From the NCBI RefSeq assembly GCF_034190915.1, contig NW_026947496.1:32918001-32982000 (forward strand): a DNA stretch of 64,000 nucleotides, written 5' to 3'. A program made the position numbers and the translations under genes. Origin of the DNA: Cavia porcellus (lineage: Eukaryota; Chordata; Mammalia; Rodentia; Caviidae). The notes beneath the pieces were generated by a model. The model searched no databases. It was given only the letters and a program-made list of their open reading frames with translations, and had not been told where the DNA came from. Shown piece by piece: positions 47,930-59,310 of the stretch (positions are counted from its first letter, which is position 1; each line of letters begins with the position of its first letter).

Positions 47930-50557
47930 ATGGCGGCCGACGTGTCAGAGGGGGCCGAGCACCTTTTCTCACTGGAGTTGCTTGTGGACTGGGTGCGCCT
48001 GGAGGCCGGACCGCAGTCCCCAGGCGCCCCGGGCCCTGTCGTGGCCTTCTTTTTGCTGGACTTTCCTCCGCTTCTCGTCTACCCGCCTGCTACGCCTGTC
48101 CCGGCTCCCCAGAAAGACGCCATCGGCTTCGGGCGCGGCAAAGCTTGCCTGTTCCGCCTGCACCCCGCCACCCTGAGCTCCCTCCTGTTGCACGTCGCGT
48201 TGTTGCAACTGCCTGCCGCCCAGGCGCAAAACTCGCAGTTGGTGGGAGCCTGCCACGTCGATCTGGCCGCCGCCTCCTTCAAGGTCACGGGCCCGAGCGC
48301 CCGAGGCCGGCGAGGCACTTTTGCCTTACTGAGTCCGACAGGAAAGCGCGTTGGGGAAGTGGCGCTCTTTTACCGCCTAAGAGACCTGGGCGACAGCCAT
48401 ATCGGCTCTCCAGAGCCGCCTATCCCCCTCGCCCCTGCGGCAGGAGCAGAGGGGACAGTGGTGTGCCAAGAACTGCGACGGGAGCCCCACAGACTGCCTA
48501 AGACTCAAAGGCCTTCTTCGGCCCCAGAGCTGCGCCCCAGGGATGGGGACCAGCCTACGGGGGCCCCAGCGGCTCAGCAGGATGGTGGGAAAACAGTTTT
48601 CCGCGGCAAGGCCATCTTAGATACTGCAGGTTTTGTTAAGAGCCTCAGAACCAACTCGGCTGTTGCTGCTTCAGCTGGTAGCCGTGAGTGCTGTGTCAGC
48701 CATCTCAGTGAGGAAGTCACAGAGTTGGACCTTGAGACCAACACATTTTGCCCTCCTCCTCTATATTACACTCACTTGACCCAAGAAAAGGTGCGTCCTG
48801 CCCAGGTTAAAATCACAACTGAGCTGCAAATGATTGTACCTGAAGAGTTAGATGGTGCTTTTCCAGAAAAATGCCTTGTAAGTTCTCCAACACTTTCGAA
48901 TTCTCTAAAATGTACAAACTCAGCAACACAAGAGAGGCCTACAGTTCTTGTAAGTCCTCCACATAATCAGGATATAGGAGCAGTTAATCAAACTACATGT
49001 CCTCCTCAAAATGAGCAAAGTGCAATTAATCCAATAAGGCAGTTGCCTTTGTTAAATGCTTTGTTAATTGAGTTGTCATTGTTGTACAACCAACCCATGG
49101 CAAGTCCTACACACATACATCCTCATCTAGCCTGGTTGTATAGAACTCAGGATAAGGAACCAGAATCTTATGCCAAGTCCACCGAAACTGAATCTAAGCA
49201 TCAGCTTTCTGTGGGAGAACATAAAAAGTCAGTGAGTCTTCAATGTCAAAAGAACCAAATTGAAACACTTAAGGAAGATAAATACTCTGAAAAGAGCAGT
49301 GGGAATTCCCAAACAAGAGTTACAAGGAGGAGACTACTTTATGGTTTAACAAATACTCTAAGACTACGTTTAAAGCAAACAAATCCTGATATGTTGGTAG
49401 TACAGGAAAAGAGAGAACACTACAGAAGAATGCGAGCACAAATGTTAGGTACTAAATCAAAAGTTAAAGTACTTAAGTTTGCAAAACAAAGTCAGCAGCC
49501 ACAACTGCCTAAAAGTGATTGTTTAGATGGAGATACATCTCTTGTTGAAAATAGTAATACTTCAAATCAGGTTAGTGGAACTTCTGATAAGGCAAGCTTG
49601 AATAAGATTAAGCCAGAACAAAGAACTAAAAAGACAGTTGACAGTGGTCAAAATGGAACCAGTAATGGTTTATTGGAGGGAATTGTAAGTTCTATAAATT
49701 CTATTATTCCAGAAAGACTTACTCACACAAATACTATAGGAGGAAAATTAGAAAAAAGAGGCCAAAGTCCATCTGTGTTCCAGCAGCAAGCTATCAACAG
49801 AACTTTAGATAAAGAAATAGGTGGTGGACAGGTCAAAACTACAGATAGGGATATTCTAGCTGCTGATATGAGTGAAAATAGACCAAGTAGAAATAGTTTC
49901 AATGAAAGCATCTCAGAACTAAAGTATTCAAATGGGTGCACTAGCCCTTGCTATTCTGAAGATTTCCATACTGCTGAGGATACCAGCAGAAGTTTGTTAA
50001 GTTTACAAGCTCATGATTGCAGTTCAAAGGCAGGGAATCCAAAACATGATTCAAACACAAGTAAGTCTAGTGAAGCAAGACTGTCCATAAGGAAAAATAG
50101 CAGTGAAAAGAGTTCTATTCTTAGCCCACCTTTTTCTGCTGGGTCTCCAGTACTCTCACAAAGAAGATCTGTTATTTCAAAGAAACAGGACAGAGGTTTG
50201 GAGGAAACATCTAGTATCTCCACTGGTGATTTGTCTTTATCATATTCCACTGAGGAAAAAGAAAACCAGATGGACCAAGATGGTATACACAATTCTAAGG
50301 TGATAAAGAGAGGTCATGGTGTCACTAAAACAGGAACTGGTTGCAAATCTTTAGAGAGAAGCCAGTCACCAAGGACATCTCAGTTGAGTTCCTACTTGCC
50401 ATCTAATTTGTCAGAACTAGAACTCAAGGTCCTGGATAGCAGTACATCAGATCACTTTGAAGAAGACGATGATGACCTTGGGTCACTAACTATTTCCAAG
50501 CAGTGCAAAGATATCTGTGAATTAGTAATAAATAAACTTCCAGGATATACAGTGTGA
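47930..50557 (+). CDS. MAP10: MAP10, microtubule-associated protein 10 (single exon, 875 aa)
   Basis: MAP10 (MTR120/KIAA1383) is known as a microtubule-binding and stabilising protein at spindle, midbody and cytoplasmic microtubules, needed for normal cytokinesis. Seen here: one uninterrupted frame. The N-terminal region (about 1-190) begins with FSLELLVDWVRLEA (13-26), followed by FLLDFPPLLVYPP, GFGRGKACLFRL and a GEVALFYRLRDLG block, as in the family's N-terminal domain. The family signature HPHLAW is at 397-402. A basic helical block RRRLLYGLTNTLRLRLKQ (466-483) leads into VQEKREHYRRMRAQML (491-506). A long Ser/Thr/Lys-rich, probably disordered stretch follows, then an acidic run EEDDDD (844-849) and the tail KLPGYTV. 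Length is close to the ~900 aa of the human protein. The start is fixed by an in-frame TAG at 47918-47920 and a good Kozak context (G at -3 and +4). No frameshift or premature stop is seen, so it looks functional. The human gene is also encoded in a single exon. Confidence 0.96.
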   Translation: MAADVSEGAEHLFSLELLVDWVRLEAGPQSPGAPGPVVAFFLLDFPPLLVYPPATPVPAPQKDAIGFGRGKACLFRLHPATLSSLLLHVALLQLPAAQAQNSQLVGACHVDLAAASFKVTGPSARGRRGTFALLSPTGKRVGEVALFYRLRDLGDSHIGSPEPPIPLAPAAGAEGTVVCQELRREPHRLPKTQRPSSAPELRPRDGDQPTGAPAAQQDGGKTVFRGKAILDTAGFVKSLRTNSAVAASAGSRECCVSHLSEEVTELDLETNTFCPPPLYYTHLTQEKVRPAQVKITTELQMIVPEELDGAFPEKCLVSSPTLSNSLKCTNSATQERPTVLVSPPHNQDIGAVNQTTCPPQNEQSAINPIRQLPLLNALLIELSLLYNQPMASPTHIHPHLAWLYRTQDKEPESYAKSTETESKHQLSVGEHKKSVSLQCQKNQIETLKEDKYSEKSSGNSQTRVTRRRLLYGLTNTLRLRLKQTNPDMLVVQEKREHYRRMRAQMLGTKSKVKVLKFAKQSQQPQLPKSDCLDGDTSLVENSNTSNQVSGTSDKASLNKIKPEQRTKKTVDSGQNGTSNGLLEGIVSSINSIIPERLTHTNTIGGKLEKRGQSPSVFQQQAINRTLDKEIGGGQVKTTDRDILAADMSENRPSRNSFNESISELKYSNGCTSPCYSEDFHTAEDTSRSLLSLQAHDCSSKAGNPKHDSNTSKSSEARLSIRKNSSEKSSILSPPFSAGSPVLSQRRSVISKKQDRGLEETSSISTGDLSLSYSTEEKENQMDQDGIHNSKVIKRGHGVTKTGTGCKSLERSQSPRTSQLSSYLPSNLSELELKVLDSSTSDHFEEDDDDLGSLTISKQCKDICELVINKLPGYTV

Positions 50558-50900
50558 AAATAGTGCTTTTAAAAACTTTTACAACATTAGTGAAAAAATT
50601 TTAATAACTTTAGTACATTATATGAACAGTTCTAAGAAATGCAAGCAAGTTTGTTATTCCTTTGATGTTTAAATGGTATTCTACTGTTAAATCTGATTAT
50701 ATTGATCATGAAATTGTTTTATAAATTGGTAAGTTTTTTAAAGTTTAAGAATAAAAATGTATCTAATTTTCTCTAAAGCTGATTTTATGTATATCTTTGA
50801 AAAAGGATAAAGAATAGTCTTAAATGTTAATGGGAATAAGTCATTTAATAAATATAGAAGTCTTAAAGTGTAAGATTCGGAATGGTAAACAATAAAAGAA
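50558..50900 (+). terminator. MAP10: MAP10 3' UTR and candidate poly(A) signals
   Basis: AT-rich sequence follows the TGA. Canonical AATAAA hexamers occur at 50750-50755, 50847-50852 and 50891-50896. Any could serve as the polyadenylation signal. The first would give a 3' UTR of about 210 nt. Later hexamers further downstream would allow longer isoforms. Confidence 0.55.
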
Positions 50901-51815
50901 AAATACTCAAGATATAGTCATATTGTTAAAGAGCTCACATTGTATGGTTTACAAAGTCTTTGACAGGTATACATCTCAGATTTTCAGCAGATAGAGACCC
51001 TTTTATGCACTCTTACGTGCTCTGTGTCTTTAATTTTTTAACCACACCTTTTATTAATACTTGATTAATGTTTATCTTTCACTGGGCTTAAGTTTTATGA
51101 TGAGAAGACCTTGTGTCTTTTGCACATCTTTATTTTCTTAGTCTCTAGCACAGTCCCTATAAGCCATGTGTGACTAATATTTTTGTTTTGCTGGTTTTAA
51201 AGAGCTTTTAGGTATTCTTTGAAACATTTGGAGAGGGGAACTAAGAAAAGTATCATCCTGTATAATCATTTCAGATTGTTCAGTAATTTTTATTATGTCA
51301 GAACTTCTTTCTATAAAATGTGATCATTTGCCTATAGTATTTCATTGATTTTAGACTATTTTGTATTCAAATATTTGCATGTATTTTTTTCTAGCTATGC
51401 TATACTTTAACCTTGAGAGCTTTTAATACATCTAATATTTTTGGATATATGAAGCAAGGTCCTAATTTTTCCCTTTTTTAAACAAGTAAATATCTTTCAA
51501 GTGATAATGTTAGTAGATAGAATTTTGATGATAAGAGTAGAGGATGTTTTAATTCAGGAATCAATATAAATGAATAATGATGGGAATGAGCATGACCTTT
51601 ATTATCTTGATTAAATTCACAGTACTGAGTGGTTAAAAGGAAATTTGTTGAATAAGGAAAGCCATAAATGACAAACATCATAATAACATCATAATCAATT
51701 GGAGTAGTAGGTTATAAATGAATACCAGAAAATAGTCGTGATGTTATTTAATATTTTAAATTATTGAAAGTAATTATTTGGAGGTACACAAATTATGCCG
51801 TTAAAAGTTTGGAGT
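50901..51815. other. Downstream flank of MAP10
   Basis: Very AT-rich, with no gene seen. Possibly contains extended 3' UTR, since further AAT-rich hexamers occur. Confidence 0.45.
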
Positions 51816-51818
51816 ACG

Positions 51819-51900
51819 GGCTGGGGATTTAGCTCAGTGGTATAAGCACCTGCCTGGCAAGCATGAGAGGATGCGTTCGATCCCCGGTACCAAAAAAAGT
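51819..51900 (+). mobile_element. ID-type SINE (well preserved)
   Basis: GGGCTGGGGATTTAGCTCAG (A box region), then TGCCTGGCAAGCATGAG, then GCGTTCGATCCCCGGTACC (B box) and a short A7 tail. The best-preserved ID head in the window. It is not a functional tRNA gene: there is no intact acceptor stem pairing, and it ends in a SINE tail. Confidence 0.93.
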
Positions 51901-52163
51901 TTTTAAAAAATCTTGGAATAAGAAAAAACTTTTATGGCTAAAAATTGATCTTAATTTTTCTATAAATATAATGTATATAATGTATCATCTTACATAATCA
52001 AAACAATCCCAAGTACTGTAGCTACTCATATGATATACCGCAAATTGTTTAGTAAACATTTTCAATTACTGTAGAAGAAAAAAATATAAGTAGTATCAGA
52101 ATCATCAAAAGTATAATTTCTCAGAAAACTCAGCTGTTTTATTATTTGCTTTAAGAGTAGGTT

Positions 52164-52290
52164 GGCCAGGTGTGGTGGCACATGCCTGTAATCCCAGCAC
52201 TCTCAAGGCTGGCTGATGCAAGAGGATTGCTGTGAGTTTGAGGCCAGCCTGAATTATAGAGCGAAACCTTGTCTTAACCCCCCTCCTAAG
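52164..52290 (+). mobile_element. B1 SINE (well preserved)
   Basis: GGCCAGGTGTGGTGGCACAT, then GCCTGTAATCCCAGCACTC, then GAGTTTGAGGCCAGCCTGAA, ending in a CCCCCCTCC-A-rich tail. Close to the canonical B1. Confidence 0.92.
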
Positions 52291-52299
52291 AAAAAAGTC

Positions 52300-54540
52300 T
52301 CTAGGTTATCTTTGATGAGAATGTGGAAGGAAGATGATGAATTTAGTGTGTCACAATTGCAGGGGCATAAAAATAATAATTTATGTTACAAAGCTAAGTA
52401 GCTGAATAAACTTCTCTTTATGTTATTCCAGACTACTAATTTCTAAAGTTGTATTGGTTTTTGTAGCTCAATTATAGTGACTGTGCTTATTTTCATATAT
52501 TTAGTACTAACTACTTACATTCTGTATTTTTATTTTCAAATTCTACACTCTATATACTTTAAAGAATTTCATAATAGAAGCTATTTGTGAAGCCTGATTT
52601 GATCTTTTTTGATTCAGTAGTGGAATATAAAAAGGTCACACATAAGGGGGAGATCTGTCATTCTGCATTAAGCTTAAGCTTGAAATCCAGCTTTTCTGAA
52701 CAGCCTATACATCTAAGCTGCTGTGGACAAAGGTGAATGGGACAGGGTCTAAGAAGCAAAACAAGCCACAGAAATGGCATTAGGCCCTCTGTGTAGTAAT
52801 GCTTATACCTTAGGAGACAGCTGTTGTCATGATAAGTCCTTTGAATATTGTAAGCACATTCACAGAGGCCTATGCAGAAGACAGTATGTAGTTTTCTCCC
52901 TCCAGATGTACGATGGCATCTTCATATACAAAGAACTATTACACTGAACTTGTGTTGTGCACTTGTGGCTTTCTGTTGAGAGTCACCCTTCTCATCTCAA
53001 TTTATGATTTTCTCCTTGTACAAGTAGTGAATTTATTGGAATTATACTTAGGAGCCATAAGAAGCATATAGGTCAATACCTATAAGTTAAATAAACTTTT
53101 TAATTACCACGCTGTTAGTGACATAGCAGAAAAATTTCATAATTAGCAACAAGTAAGATTAACTATATTTACATTTTTCAGATCAAACTGTCCTTGGCCC
53201 TAGATTAGTCATTCTTTAGGCTGTTTCAATTTGAATTAAAATAAATGGAGAGTTCTGAGAATGGCAGTATATGAGCCAAGGCTTGCTGGATCCTTCTCAT
53301 TTTTAGCCTAAAACAGTGCAAGGAAAAATTGCTGCAAGACCAATGCATTCTTATGGACCTTCTTCAGACATCTGTCCAACCAGGCAGAAAAGATTTCAGG
53401 ATAGTGTCAGTAAGTTGGATTGTCAAGACAAGATACCAAAATATTTCTTGATTTTATTGAAAGGCATTAGTTACAACCTTGGTTTTGTGAGATCATTTCA
53501 TGGGAGCCACTGTAGGATTGAATTGAATAGCTTGGATAGGTCATAATATAACAGGGAACTTGAATGTGAGTGTTGGGGAATGAAGTTAGGGGCAGTACAA
53601 GGAATGTACAATGTTATCTATCTTCCCGTAATGTGATATATATTAAATAAAACTTCAGCCAGGAAATCAGCTTTTCCTTCCAAAACATTGAAACATCCTC
53701 TAGCTAGGCAAGGCAGAGAAGCCTATACACCTGTCTATACTCCTTATCGTAATATCTTTTTCATATATGAACTTCTTCCTTGCCTTTCATAGCACCTTTT
53801 GGCCAAGGATCTTTCTTAGGCTCTTTACCTTCAGTTCTGAAATAGAATCCAATTTTATGTGAGGGTTTCTGGCACATCAAGAACCCTTTTTTTCTTCTGT
53901 TTGACACTTTCCGTGATTCTAACTGGAAGAGAGCTCTTCTTAGTTTTAATATAGTCTCTATTGAAGAATCTAGTGGAACTGTAAGAGCAGCAGGAAATGG
54001 ATTTGGTTATGGCTTACTGTTGAGCTGAGATCCTGAGGTAGGAGCGACATACCATGGTCTACGTATATAGAGAGGGAAAAAAAAGGTACTGGGGCTAATA
54101 GGTGCCTCTCCTTGCTATCCAGACTTTTTAAGCTATTGTCTACAAAAAAACCTCCTAGGGCTTCACATTTTGCTTTACTAAGGGAAACCATTCAGTTACA
54201 GAGCCTCATGGCCATTAACTGCATCTCATAACAGATTTCTCAATCAGTCTCCAAATGAATTGGGATTGAGTTCTGGCCTTGGAATGACAAAAGGTAAAGG
54301 GATACTTTCAGAGCACTTGCTGGAGGAGTTGCTCTGAAAATTATTGCTTGCATATTCAAACTCTAGGAATGTTTCCAAGTACTATGGGGCTGTATTTGTT
54401 AAACTAAGAGAAAAGACTTTTCTAATCTGAGATGGTCCCAAGAATGGAGAGCTACTACTTACTGTCTGAGCATCCACACTGCTCAGCTTGTTAGTAGTCA
54501 CACATTTAACATGCAGAGCTCATGACTCCAGGTGAAATTA
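52300..54540. other. Intergenic, no gene recognised
   Basis: No coding, RNA or clear repeat feature. Frames are under 80 codons. Confidence 0.5.
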
Positions 54541-54544
54541 CCTT

Positions 54545-55250
54545 CCAATCTTATTTTTTTATACTTTTAAAGAGAAAACACAGAAAAATTAAAAAGCAGT
54601 CAAAAACAACAAAAGCCAATTGACAACAACAAAAACAAAAGTGATACAGGATTTCAAAACAAGATGATAGAAATTTAACAGTGGATGTTGTATTGCATAT
54701 AGTTATCTTTAAAATATTTTCTCAGGTTACCAGACCCAGGCCTGCAAAATTGATCAAACAGGATGGTTTCCCTTTGAACAGTTTCCTTTTCACTATATCT
54801 GTTGTAACTTTTGGATTTTATTTTCAGTTTCATATACCAGTGAGATGGTATGATGTTTACATGTGAGTCATTTATTTTACTTATGAGTGTGGTCTCTAGT
54901 TGCATCCATTTACCTGTAAAAGCCTCTAGTTTATCCTTATTTATAGCTGAGTAGTACTTCATTGTATACAAAGTACACATTGTGTACTTTTTTATCCATA
55001 CCCCAGTTGATGGGCATTTGAGTTGTTTCCAAGATCTGGCTATTACCATTATATATCTACAAACATGGATGCAAATATATTGCTGCGGTATGATGTTTTT
55101 AATTCTGGGAAAATACCCAGGAAGAGAAGAGCTGGATTGAATGGAACCTCTAATCCTAAATTTTTGAAGGTTCTCCACACTGATTTCCATAGTGGTTTTA
55201 TCAGTCTGCACTCCCACCATCAATCTGATTTCTTGGAGTTCCCTTCCTAC
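54545..55250 (-). mobile_element. LINE-1 3' end (ORF2 C-terminus and 3' UTR)
   Basis: On the minus strand the ORF2 C-terminal phrases SWKQLKCPSTGVWIKK and LYTMKYYSAINKDKLEAF, then GKWMQLETTLI, are readable. The 3' UTR follows to the A-rich end at about 54550. 5' truncated near 55250. The 207-codon frame at 54675-55298 is this L1 tail plus flank, not a host gene. Confidence 0.88.
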
Positions 55251-55789
55251 CTCATTGATCTCAGTGTATGTTTGGACCATCCACCCAAGAATCAGCACGA
55301 GACATAGGATGTTACTAAGATGATGACCTTGCTTTTCATTGGGAAATAGGGGTGCTAATGTTGATGATATCTATGAGATAGATCACTTTCACTTTCATAG
55401 AGAAATTGGAAGTTTCTTGCCATAAGAAATTAATGTTCACTTAATACTTATATCATTTCCAGAAATAGGGTTGATAACAGCCTATAAGAAGATAAAATTC
55501 CAGGTTTTTAATGTGATGAGAATATTTAACATGAGACCTCACTTAACAAAGTTTAAGTAAAGACACATTATTGTTGATTGTAGGCACAGCGTTGTGCAGT
55601 AGGTCTCTAGAGTGTGCTCATCTTGTTTGACTGAAACTTCATGTCTGTTAGCATCTTCTAGATTTCCCTTCACCCTAGACCAAGATACCCACCCTTCTAC
55701 TCTTTGATCATATTCCATTGACATTTTTAGATATTTTCAGATATCACTTCAAATGATGAAATTATGTAAAGACTTTGAAGATCCAACTT

Positions 55790-56040
55790 GTTGAATATTA
55801 CAGAATTTCCTTATTTTTAAAAGGTGAGTTATATTTCATTTTATTGGTTTGCTACATTCCTTTTTATCCATTCATCTGTAGATGGATATTTAGGCCATTT
55901 CCACATCTTGGCTATCAAGAATAATTCTGCTGTGCAAGTAGAAATGTTAATAATGTCTCTTCAAGATACTGATTTCCCTTCTTGCATACTCAGAAGTGAG
56001 AACTGCTATATTCTAGCCCTTCCTTTTATTTTTGTTTCCT
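55790..56040 (-). mobile_element. LINE-1 3' end fragment, separate older copy
   Basis: Antisense L1 landmarks 'atccattcatctgtagatgg', 'aggccatttccacatcttgg', 'tcttcaagatactgatttcc' and 'atactcagaagtgagaactg' are all present. More diverged than the 54545 copy. Confidence 0.82.
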
Positions 56041-56095
56041 AACTAAATTAATCAGTTGTTTATACCAAAAGTATGCTTTCCTGCATCAAAAAGAT

Positions 56096-56149
56096 AAGTC
56101 TAAACTGTCATAAATCTATGTGAAGTCTATACTGTCATAAATCTAGGTG
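56096..56149 (+). repeat. Tandem duplication, 27-bp unit x2
   Basis: AAGTCTAAACTGTCATAAAT at 56096 is repeated as AAGTCTATACTGTCATAAAT at 56123. Confidence 0.88.
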
Positions 56150-56479
56150 TAGTGAGCTTATATTGTTATTTTATAACTAACAATGAAATGTTGAGTTTAT
56201 AGGAATTTAAAGCAAGGAAATACAAATTGTGTAGTTCAGCTCCTCCATTTTATAAGTAAGAAGCATGGTCCAAAAAATAAGCTTTCCTAGTCTTATACCC
56301 TTCCTTTGAGATTTTTTCCATCTAAAAATACCACTTCATATCCCGAGTGCGAACACAGAAAACCCCAACAATGTGTCTGGCTGACACTTTGTAATAGTTA
56401 CACTGAAAGCACTAACCAAAAGTAATTGGGAATTCAACCCATATTCCCAGAAAAGGCATTTCTATTTGGGCTGTAGCCA

Positions 56480-56620
56480 TACAGGCCCATTTGAGTTTTG
56501 CTTTCTTTCACTTACCTTAGGCAAATTTCTGTAGCACCAAAATTTTCATCTGTAAAGTGAGAAACTAATAGTATTTGTAAGATTATAAAGATCAAGTGAG
56601 ATATTATTGTAAGAAGCCAA
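56480..56620 (+). mobile_element. MIR SINE fossil
   Basis: 'cacttaccttaggcaaattt', 'tttcatctgtaaagtgagaa', 'agatcaagtgagatattatt' is the MIR body in order. Confidence 0.68.
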
Positions 56621-57980
56621 TTACTGTAATGACAGGTGTCTCAAAAATATCAGGTGTCTCTCTGTCCTTAACTTCTCTGAATCTCTGGCAAAGCAGAACC
56701 TAACTAGGCAGCGCCTGCACACCTGATTGAGGAATACTATGAGAATGTTGTGAGAACATTTATGAGGTGGTGTTTTAAGCAAGTAACTAGGCAGCAGCAA
56801 CAACAACAAAAAATAATCACCAGCATAAAAACACCACGGCAAATCAAGAGAGACAGGTGTTGAAGATGGGAAAGTCTTATATTTTACGTACTTTTTGAAA
56901 GGAAATAGCCCTGAAAATTTTGGGACCAGCGTGGAGATTACTCTCTGCTGTTAGAGACAAACCACACCACCCACAGTTCATTTAATATATTATTCCAGCG
57001 TGTGTAGAATTTGGCACCCCCCTTTTGGACATGTTGGTGCATATTATACTTGAACGTACGGGGTTGGGGGTGACATGCTTCCTCTCTAGAATTTGAAATT
57101 ATATTTTAAGGTTTTTGTAATCTGAACTAAAAATACTTACATTTCATACTATGGACAAATTTGTCTTCTAAAAATGCTAAATTTTGTACTACTGACAAGT
57201 TTGTCTTATAAAAGGTATATATAGAGTGCCACAGTAACTTTGTTGCTGAGCTAATATAATTCTACAATTTGGAACATGAATTCATCGAACACATAACCAT
57301 TTATTCTACTAGTTAAGGATATTTTTGAAAATTGGTTCTCTCCAAGATGTTTCTTTATACTAGTTGCAGACTTCTGTAGTAAAGGTATATCTTCAAAATG
57401 GTTTATTTTGTAGATGTTCTGGAGGCATGTATGTGAAACTAGTATGGTTGGTTCCCTTTACTACTTGGGGTGCAGATGTAATGATTGTCCTTTTACATTC
57501 TAGTAGATTGCTCTAGTTCCGTATACTCCTGTTAGCATGGTATCCAGCATCAGAACTTATGATCCACATTATTCCAAGTAGAGTCAAGGTCTTAAGAAAC
57601 TTAGTTGGCTTTACTTACATAACCTCTGCCAGGTATGAATGCCACCTCATGTGACCTGGCACCATTTGCGTGGTAGGAAAGTGCTATGATTCTGTAGTTG
57701 TGACATTGTGTTGTCTTCTTCATGGTCATGACTTCCACTCAAGTGGTTTTGGTTTTCACTCACTTGCTCACATTAACAGGGTAGCTTCAAGCCCTTCTCC
57801 AGGATGGTCTCTGTACTCTGTGTGAAATGGAGATTTATTCTGTCTATTTTGGCAGACTTAATGTCCTTTTCTGCTGGGGAATTATGATTAAAATTATCCG
57901 AAAGCATCAGCATTTCTGTTAGCTCTATATATCTAATGGGGAGAGGGCATTGATTTGATCTTGTTCCTCCCTAAATTCCA
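56621..57980. other. Intergenic, no gene recognised
   Basis: No gene seen. A decayed pair of about 35 bp ('ggacaaatttgtcttctaaa' near 57151 and 'tgacaagtttgtcttataaa' near 57193) suggests a small local duplication. Confidence 0.5.
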
Positions 57981-57986
57981 TACATC

Positions 57987-58130
57987 CTAGATCCAACCAT
58001 CTCTGAAAAGCACCTATTATGACTGCTTCTGGCTTTGGAAGAACATCTAGACACAAGTCATAACAGCTATAAAGTGGGTAAATGGTAAAGAACGGAAATT
58101 AATTTTTCACAAATCTGATACCTGGTCATT
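57987..58130 (-). repeat. LTR-junction duplicate, copy 1
   Basis: A 144-bp piece reading CTAGATCCAACCATCTCTGA through CATCTAGACACAAGTCATAA to AATCTGATACCTGGTCATT. It matches 58891-59032, including the junction between two different LTRs. Confidence 0.88.
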
Positions 58131-58151
58131 CAACTTTACTTTTCCTCTTTT

Positions 58152-58171
58152 TCCATCCATCCATCCATCCA
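58152..58171 (+). repeat. (ATCC)n short microsatellite
   Basis: Four to five CATC/ATCC units. Confidence 0.9.
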
Positions 58172-58552
58172 CAAAAGGACCTCTGATTCTTAATTTCAGT
58201 AGATATTATTCTACTTATGTAACCAAGGATGACATTTGTAGTATTGTGAAAAGAGCCCAAGAGGTTTTTCTAGAAAGTTTTCTGGGCCATCTTATGGAAA
58301 ACACTTGGCAGTGTTAAATTAATCAACCCTACTTGTCCTAGATGCAGTGGTGCCTTGGTTCATTAATTCTTTCTGCAGTTCTTGTAGCAGCAAATTAATT
58401 CTTAATTTGTGGAAAGAAGTAAGTTCACAAACCAATATATCACTGTCCCTCTACACATATGTATTGAGAGTGTCTTTGTTTTTATCCCTAATCATCAGCA
58501 AAGGGTCTTCCAGTGTCTTTCATTCCATTTGTACTGTTATAGCAAAGTGCTA

Positions 58553-58969
58553 CATCTTAGCTACTTTGCTCATTGCTGAGACAAAGTACTTGACATCTAA
58601 AGTTAAAGGAAGAAAGGTTTATTTCAGCTCACAGTTTGTAGAGTTTCAGTCCATAACTAGTTGGCTCCAAGGCAGTGTGGCATGGCAGAATGATATCAGA
58701 GGAGGAGAAATAGTCCACAGCAAACAGGCAGGTAGGAGCACATTAGCCCTCTTTCTGATCCTTATATTTTATACAGGCTACCTGCCCTAGAGCAAGTATA
58801 GCACTTACACCTTTAATCCTAACCACAACAATGCCAAAACCAATAGATAGATTTAGTAGTCATGTATCTTTGATCCCAGCACCATAAACTCTAGATTCAG
58901 CCACATTTGAAAAGCACCTATTATGACTGCTTCAGGCTTTAGAAGGACATCTAGACACACGTTATAACA
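58553..58969 (-). mobile_element. Rodent MaLR-type LTR
   Basis: Reversed family phrases: 'tttgctcattgctgagacaa', 'aggtttatttcagctcacag', 'gttggctccaaggcagtgtg', 'ctagacacacgttataaca'. It sits directly against the older LTR at 58970. Confidence 0.85.
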
Positions 58970-59310
58970 GCTGTAAAGTGGATAATTGATAAGGAACAGA
59001 AATTAATTTTTAACAAATCTGGCACCTGGCCATACGAGATCAAGGTACTAGCAGGTTCACTGTCTGGTGAGGACTTGTTCTCTGTTTCCCAAATAATGCT
59101 TGTTACTGTGTCCTACAGAGAGAAGGAATGCTAATCCTCACAGCTAAAGTAATAGGAAGCACAAAAGCAAACTCCCTTTTCAGGCCCTTTGTATTAGGGC
59201 CTTAATCTCATTTGTAGGGTTGGAGCCCTCACAATTTAGTCACTTCTTGAAGTGCACCCCTCTTGATACTGTTGTGTTGAAACAAATCTCCAACATAAAC
59301 CATTCAGAAA
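58970..59310 (-). mobile_element. MST/MLT1-type MaLR LTR, older
   Basis: 'ggtgaggacttgttctctgt', 'agggccttaatctcatttgt', 'tggagccctcacaatttagt' and 'gaaacaaatctccaacataa' follow the reversed MST/MLT1 order. Confidence 0.78.

Larger units (their letters stand above)
47765..48570. promoter_or_regulatory. CpG island spanning the MAP10 promoter and first ~640 bp of the CDS
   Basis: This is the one dense CpG cluster I notice in the window, which is otherwise CpG-poor. CGs crowd from about 47775 through the first quarter of the coding exon and thin out sharply after about 48560. The pattern is typical of a broadly expressed, TATA-less vertebrate promoter. No ATG occurs between the SINE-free stretch at 47800 and the CDS start, so a leader starting there would carry no upstream ORF. 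Confidence 0.85.

Noticed and set aside
47524..48318. Minus-strand frames of 64-95 codons opposite the MAP10 5' end
   Set aside because: Antisense shadows of GC-rich coding and promoter sequence; one runs through the A34 tract as poly-Phe.
47749..48501. 250-codon plus-strand frame overlapping the MAP10 start in another frame
   Set aside because: It lies in the CpG island, where stops are rare by composition. It is Arg/Pro/Gly-rich with no domain, its ATG probably lies upstream of the transcription start, and MAP10 explains the region.
51819..51900. Possible tRNA-Ala gene
   Set aside because: A/B-box-like sequence is present, but it has an A-tail and SINE structure and does not form a proper tRNA acceptor stem; it is an ID element.
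54675..55298. 207-codon minus-strand frame
   Set aside because: It reads as the decayed LINE-1 ORF2 C-terminus and 3' UTR, not a host gene.
58347..58790. 147-codon plus-strand frame
   Set aside because: Its second half is antisense MaLR LTR; the first half has no recognisable domain.
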